Of a stretch of 7,060 bases of DNA, positions 5,545-7,060 are shown one piece after another. How positions within the stretch are numbered: position 1 is the first letter of the stretch; every line of letters starts with the position of its first letter. The notes below the pieces were generated by a model, which had not been told where the DNA came from, made no database searches, and saw only the letters and a program-made list of their open reading frames with translations. Made by a program: the position numbers and the translations under genes. Source of the DNA: DAISJD01 sp036821645 (lineage in GTDB: Bacteria > Pseudomonadota > Alphaproteobacteria > ATCC43930 > CGMCC-115725); NCBI GenBank assembly GCA_036821645.1, contig DAISJD010000148.1:1-7060 (forward strand). Reading direction: 5' to 3'.

Positions 5545-6414
5545 ATGATGTGGATGAACCGTCGCACACAAATCCTGGTCGTCGCCGCAGGGACCCTGGC
5601 ACTCGGGGTCGCGGGCTATTTATGGCTGAGCCCCGCCTCGACCCCGCCCGAAACCCCCGTCACCTTACCCGTGACGGCGGGTGACGTGCCGTCCGAACCG
5701 ACGATCGCCCTTGGGTCATCCGACGCCAAAACGCCGACAGCCGAGCCTGCGGCACCCTTGACAAGCACCAGTCCGCCTGATGTGCCGTCGGTCGCCGCCG
5801 AGACCGATGCGTCCACGCGAACCGAGGCCTCGGAAACCGCCACCCTTCCCCCCTTGACCCCGATCATTATCAAAGATCACCCGGTCAACACGATCCCATC
5901 CGAACCCGAAGCCCCAAAACCGACCGGCGATCCCCGCTTGGGCCTGCCGGCAGGGAACGGCAAGTCGATCGGACAATCGGCCGAAGTCGCGTTCGGCCCG
6001 CGGCGCGAGCCGGCAGGTCCGCCGCCGCAACGACAATTCAGCGACAAAGCAACGGTCACCGGGCCTACCACGCTCACCGTTGGGACGGTACAGGTCAAGC
6101 TGTTCGGGGTCGCCGCCCTGAAGCCGTCCGATCGGTGCGGGTCGCTGCCCGGCGACAGCGATTGTCTCGCCGCAGCCCGTGCAGCCCTCCTGCGCAAGAT
6201 CGGGACCCAAGGCACCGTCTCGTGCCATGTTCCCTACCCGCGTCCGGGCATCCCGCTCGTCTCGGCGATCTGTCTCGATCCGCAAGGCGTCGATCTTGGG
6301 GGTTTTTTGATCGCCGAGGGCCTCGCAACCGCCGATACATCGCAAAGTTACGATTATGTCGGCGCTGAAAATGTCGCCCGCACTTTAAAACGCGGTCTTT
6401 GGCAATATCGATGA
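5545..6414 (+). CDS. Membrane-anchored protein with degenerate SNase-like (thermonuclease-fold) domain
   Basis: The 289-residue product (start at 5545) has a basic N-terminus, one membrane helix (about 10-28), a long P/T/A/E-rich linker without predicted fold (about 30-165), and a C-terminal domain of about 120 residues. That domain follows the staphylococcal-nuclease layout: a beta strand, VKLFGV where active enzymes have VRLxGIDAPE, then CLAAARAALL, VSCHV, SAICLDPQGVDLGGFLIAEGLA, and ENVARTLKRGLW. The Ca-binding DGDT and the catalytic arginines and glutamate appear lost (K for the first arginine, ALKP for APE, no YGR), so catalysis is unlikely. Four cysteines in the domain (C198, C207, C227, C243) could form disulfides in the periplasm. 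ATGs at 5497, 5545, 5548 and 5554 share this frame, and none has a Shine-Dalgarno; 5545 was chosen because it coincides with the predicted transcription start. The function is unknown, possibly binding to envelope or nucleic acid. Confidence 0.72.
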   Translation: MMWMNRRTQILVVAAGTLALGVAGYLWLSPASTPPETPVTLPVTAGDVPSEPTIALGSSDAKTPTAEPAAPLTSTSPPDVPSVAAETDASTRTEASETATLPPLTPIIIKDHPVNTIPSEPEAPKPTGDPRLGLPAGNGKSIGQSAEVAFGPRREPAGPPPQRQFSDKATVTGPTTLTVGTVQVKLFGVAALKPSDRCGSLPGDSDCLAAARAALLRKIGTQGTVSCHVPYPRPGIPLVSAICLDPQGVDLGGFLIAEGLATADTSQSYDYVGAENVARTLKRGLWQYR

Positions 6415-6744
6415 CCGATACGGGATCGGGCCATCGATAGGGTGCTTTGTGCCCGCCCCATCGCACCGCGCGCTTCGATTATCCGCTTTATCGAGCCCCC
6501 TCTTTACGTCCGATCCGAAACTCCGCAGGTCGGCCCACCGTCTTGCCTGTGCCGTGCAGCCCCCAAATACCCTTTATGTCGCACGGACATCACAATATCA
6601 CGAATAGGGCTACGGTTTGGGCGATAAGCTTGATAGATTAACCGAATGGGGTGTTCCGCATATCGCGACGGGGCTGACGAGACGTCGCGGTCGGTGGGCA
6701 TCGGTCAAGACACGAAACTTCACGGGCCGAGGACGGGATAAGGC
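6415..6744. other. 330-bp intergenic region before minC
   Basis: No credible gene is seen. Short open frames on both strands here have low-complexity or random-looking translations and no ribosome-binding site. No T-tract terminator follows the upstream gene; a hairpin-capable stretch at 6436-6462 lacks a T-run. No promoter stands out: TTGGGC near 6617 and TAGATT near 6634 are spaced too closely. The one clear structure is the inverted repeat at 6664-6689. No tRNA-like T-loop or cloverleaf was found. Confidence 0.6.
6664..6689. repeat. Perfect 7-bp inverted repeat upstream of minC
   Basis: CGCGACG (6664-6670) and CGTCGCG (6683-6689) are perfect complements separated by 12 nt. There is no T-tract, so a terminator is unlikely. 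The repeat lies about 55 bp before the minC start, so it could be an operator or a 5' UTR hairpin that affects minC expression. Confidence 0.4.
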
Positions 6745-7060
6745 ATGAGTGATCTGGTGCATGGCGGCATGTTCACCGTCATGGTGGTGCGTGTTGATGA
6801 TCCCAATGATGGGAATTTTGAAAGCAGACTTGCAGAACAGGTCGCGCGCAGTCCCGCGTTTTTTGCCAATGCCCCGGTGGTCCTCGACCTCAAAAATTGC
6901 ACTGGCCTTGCGACGGCGGATGGATTTCACGCCTTGCGTCGGCTCATGCGGCGTCAGCATCTCGTCGCCATCGGCGTGCAAAATGCCAATGCTACGCAAA
7001 TCCGCGCGGCGATGAATGCCGAACTGGCCGCCTTCCCATCCACCCCCGCCCGCCGCGAAC
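6745..7060 (+). CDS. minC: Septum site-determining protein MinC, N-terminal part (cut by window end)
   Basis: MinC is recruited to the poles by MinD and blocks FtsZ polymerisation, so that the septum forms at midcell. Only 105 codons are visible; the C-terminal beta-helical domain that binds MinD is beyond the edge. The visible part matches the MinC N-terminal domain: GGMFTVMVVRV (7-17), a helix ending in SPAFFANAPVVLDL (36-49), then LRRLMRRQHLVAIGVQNAN (64-82), the strand-helix-strand plan of that domain. The ATG at 6745 is the only reasonable start because an in-frame TAA lies two codons upstream (6739-6741). A GGGA lies about 7 nt upstream and AAGG just before the ATG. minD and minE normally follow in the same operon and would be expected to the right. 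Confidence 0.88.
   Translation, partial: MSDLVHGGMFTVMVVRVDDPNDGNFESRLAEQVARSPAFFANAPVVLDLKNCTGLATADGFHALRRLMRRQHLVAIGVQNANATQIRAAMNAELAAFPSTPARRE

Noticed and set aside
5716..6345. 209-codon minus-strand frame inside the nuclease-fold gene
   Set aside because: The translation is R/G/D-rich without domain features, and the plus-strand frame has a membrane helix, linker and recognisable fold.
6436..6462. Hairpin shortly after the nuclease-fold gene
   Set aside because: The stem needs mismatches or G-U pairs and has no following T-run, so it is not called as a terminator.
1..7060. tRNA, CRISPR array, insertion sequence, integrase or toxin-antitoxin
   Set aside because: No cloverleaf with T-loop, no regularly spaced repeats, no terminal inverted repeats with a transposase, and no paired small toxin/antitoxin genes were seen by eye on either strand.

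Overview
The window reads as ordinary chromosomal DNA of an alphaproteobacterium, most likely from the Rhodospirillales/Acetobacteraceae side. Supporting signs are the ClpB and HisC sequences, a phasin-type protein, a Tat component, MinC, moderately GC-rich coding sequence and a heat-shock promoter of the CTTGA/CCCAT type. The genus cannot be set from sequence reading alone. I see no insertion sequence, prophage, CRISPR array, tRNA or rRNA gene, and no defence or biosynthetic cluster.

Layout. Positions 1-336 hold no convincing gene. They carry the clpB terminator, a perfect 17-bp dyad, and a strong-looking promoter with an AT-rich upstream element. That promoter fires leftward out of the window and has a leader that can fold. 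Four genes then lie on the minus strand, listed in transcription order (right to left): a phasin-like protein (4764-5276), tatA (4346-4597), hisC (3137-4267) and clpB (337-2916). hisC and clpB each end at a clear intrinsic terminator, and clpB has its own RpoH-type promoter, so clpB is a self-contained heat-shock unit. An intergenic region of about 270 bp, dense in CTGC/GCAG motifs, separates the phasin gene from a divergent plus-strand gene. That gene (5545-6414) encodes a membrane-anchored protein with a proline/threonine-rich linker and a staphylococcal-nuclease-like domain that lacks the catalytic residues. A 330-bp gap with a perfect 7-bp inverted repeat precedes minC, which is cut by the right edge of the window.

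The genes do not form one pathway. ClpB rescues aggregated proteins, HisC makes histidine, TatA is a subunit of the folded-protein exporter, the phasin probably coats polyhydroxyalkanoate granules or acts as a related chaperone-like protein, and MinC places the division septum. The least explained items are the degenerate nuclease-fold protein with a possibly leaderless start, the TGC-rich control region beside the phasin gene, and the leftward promoter at the left edge.
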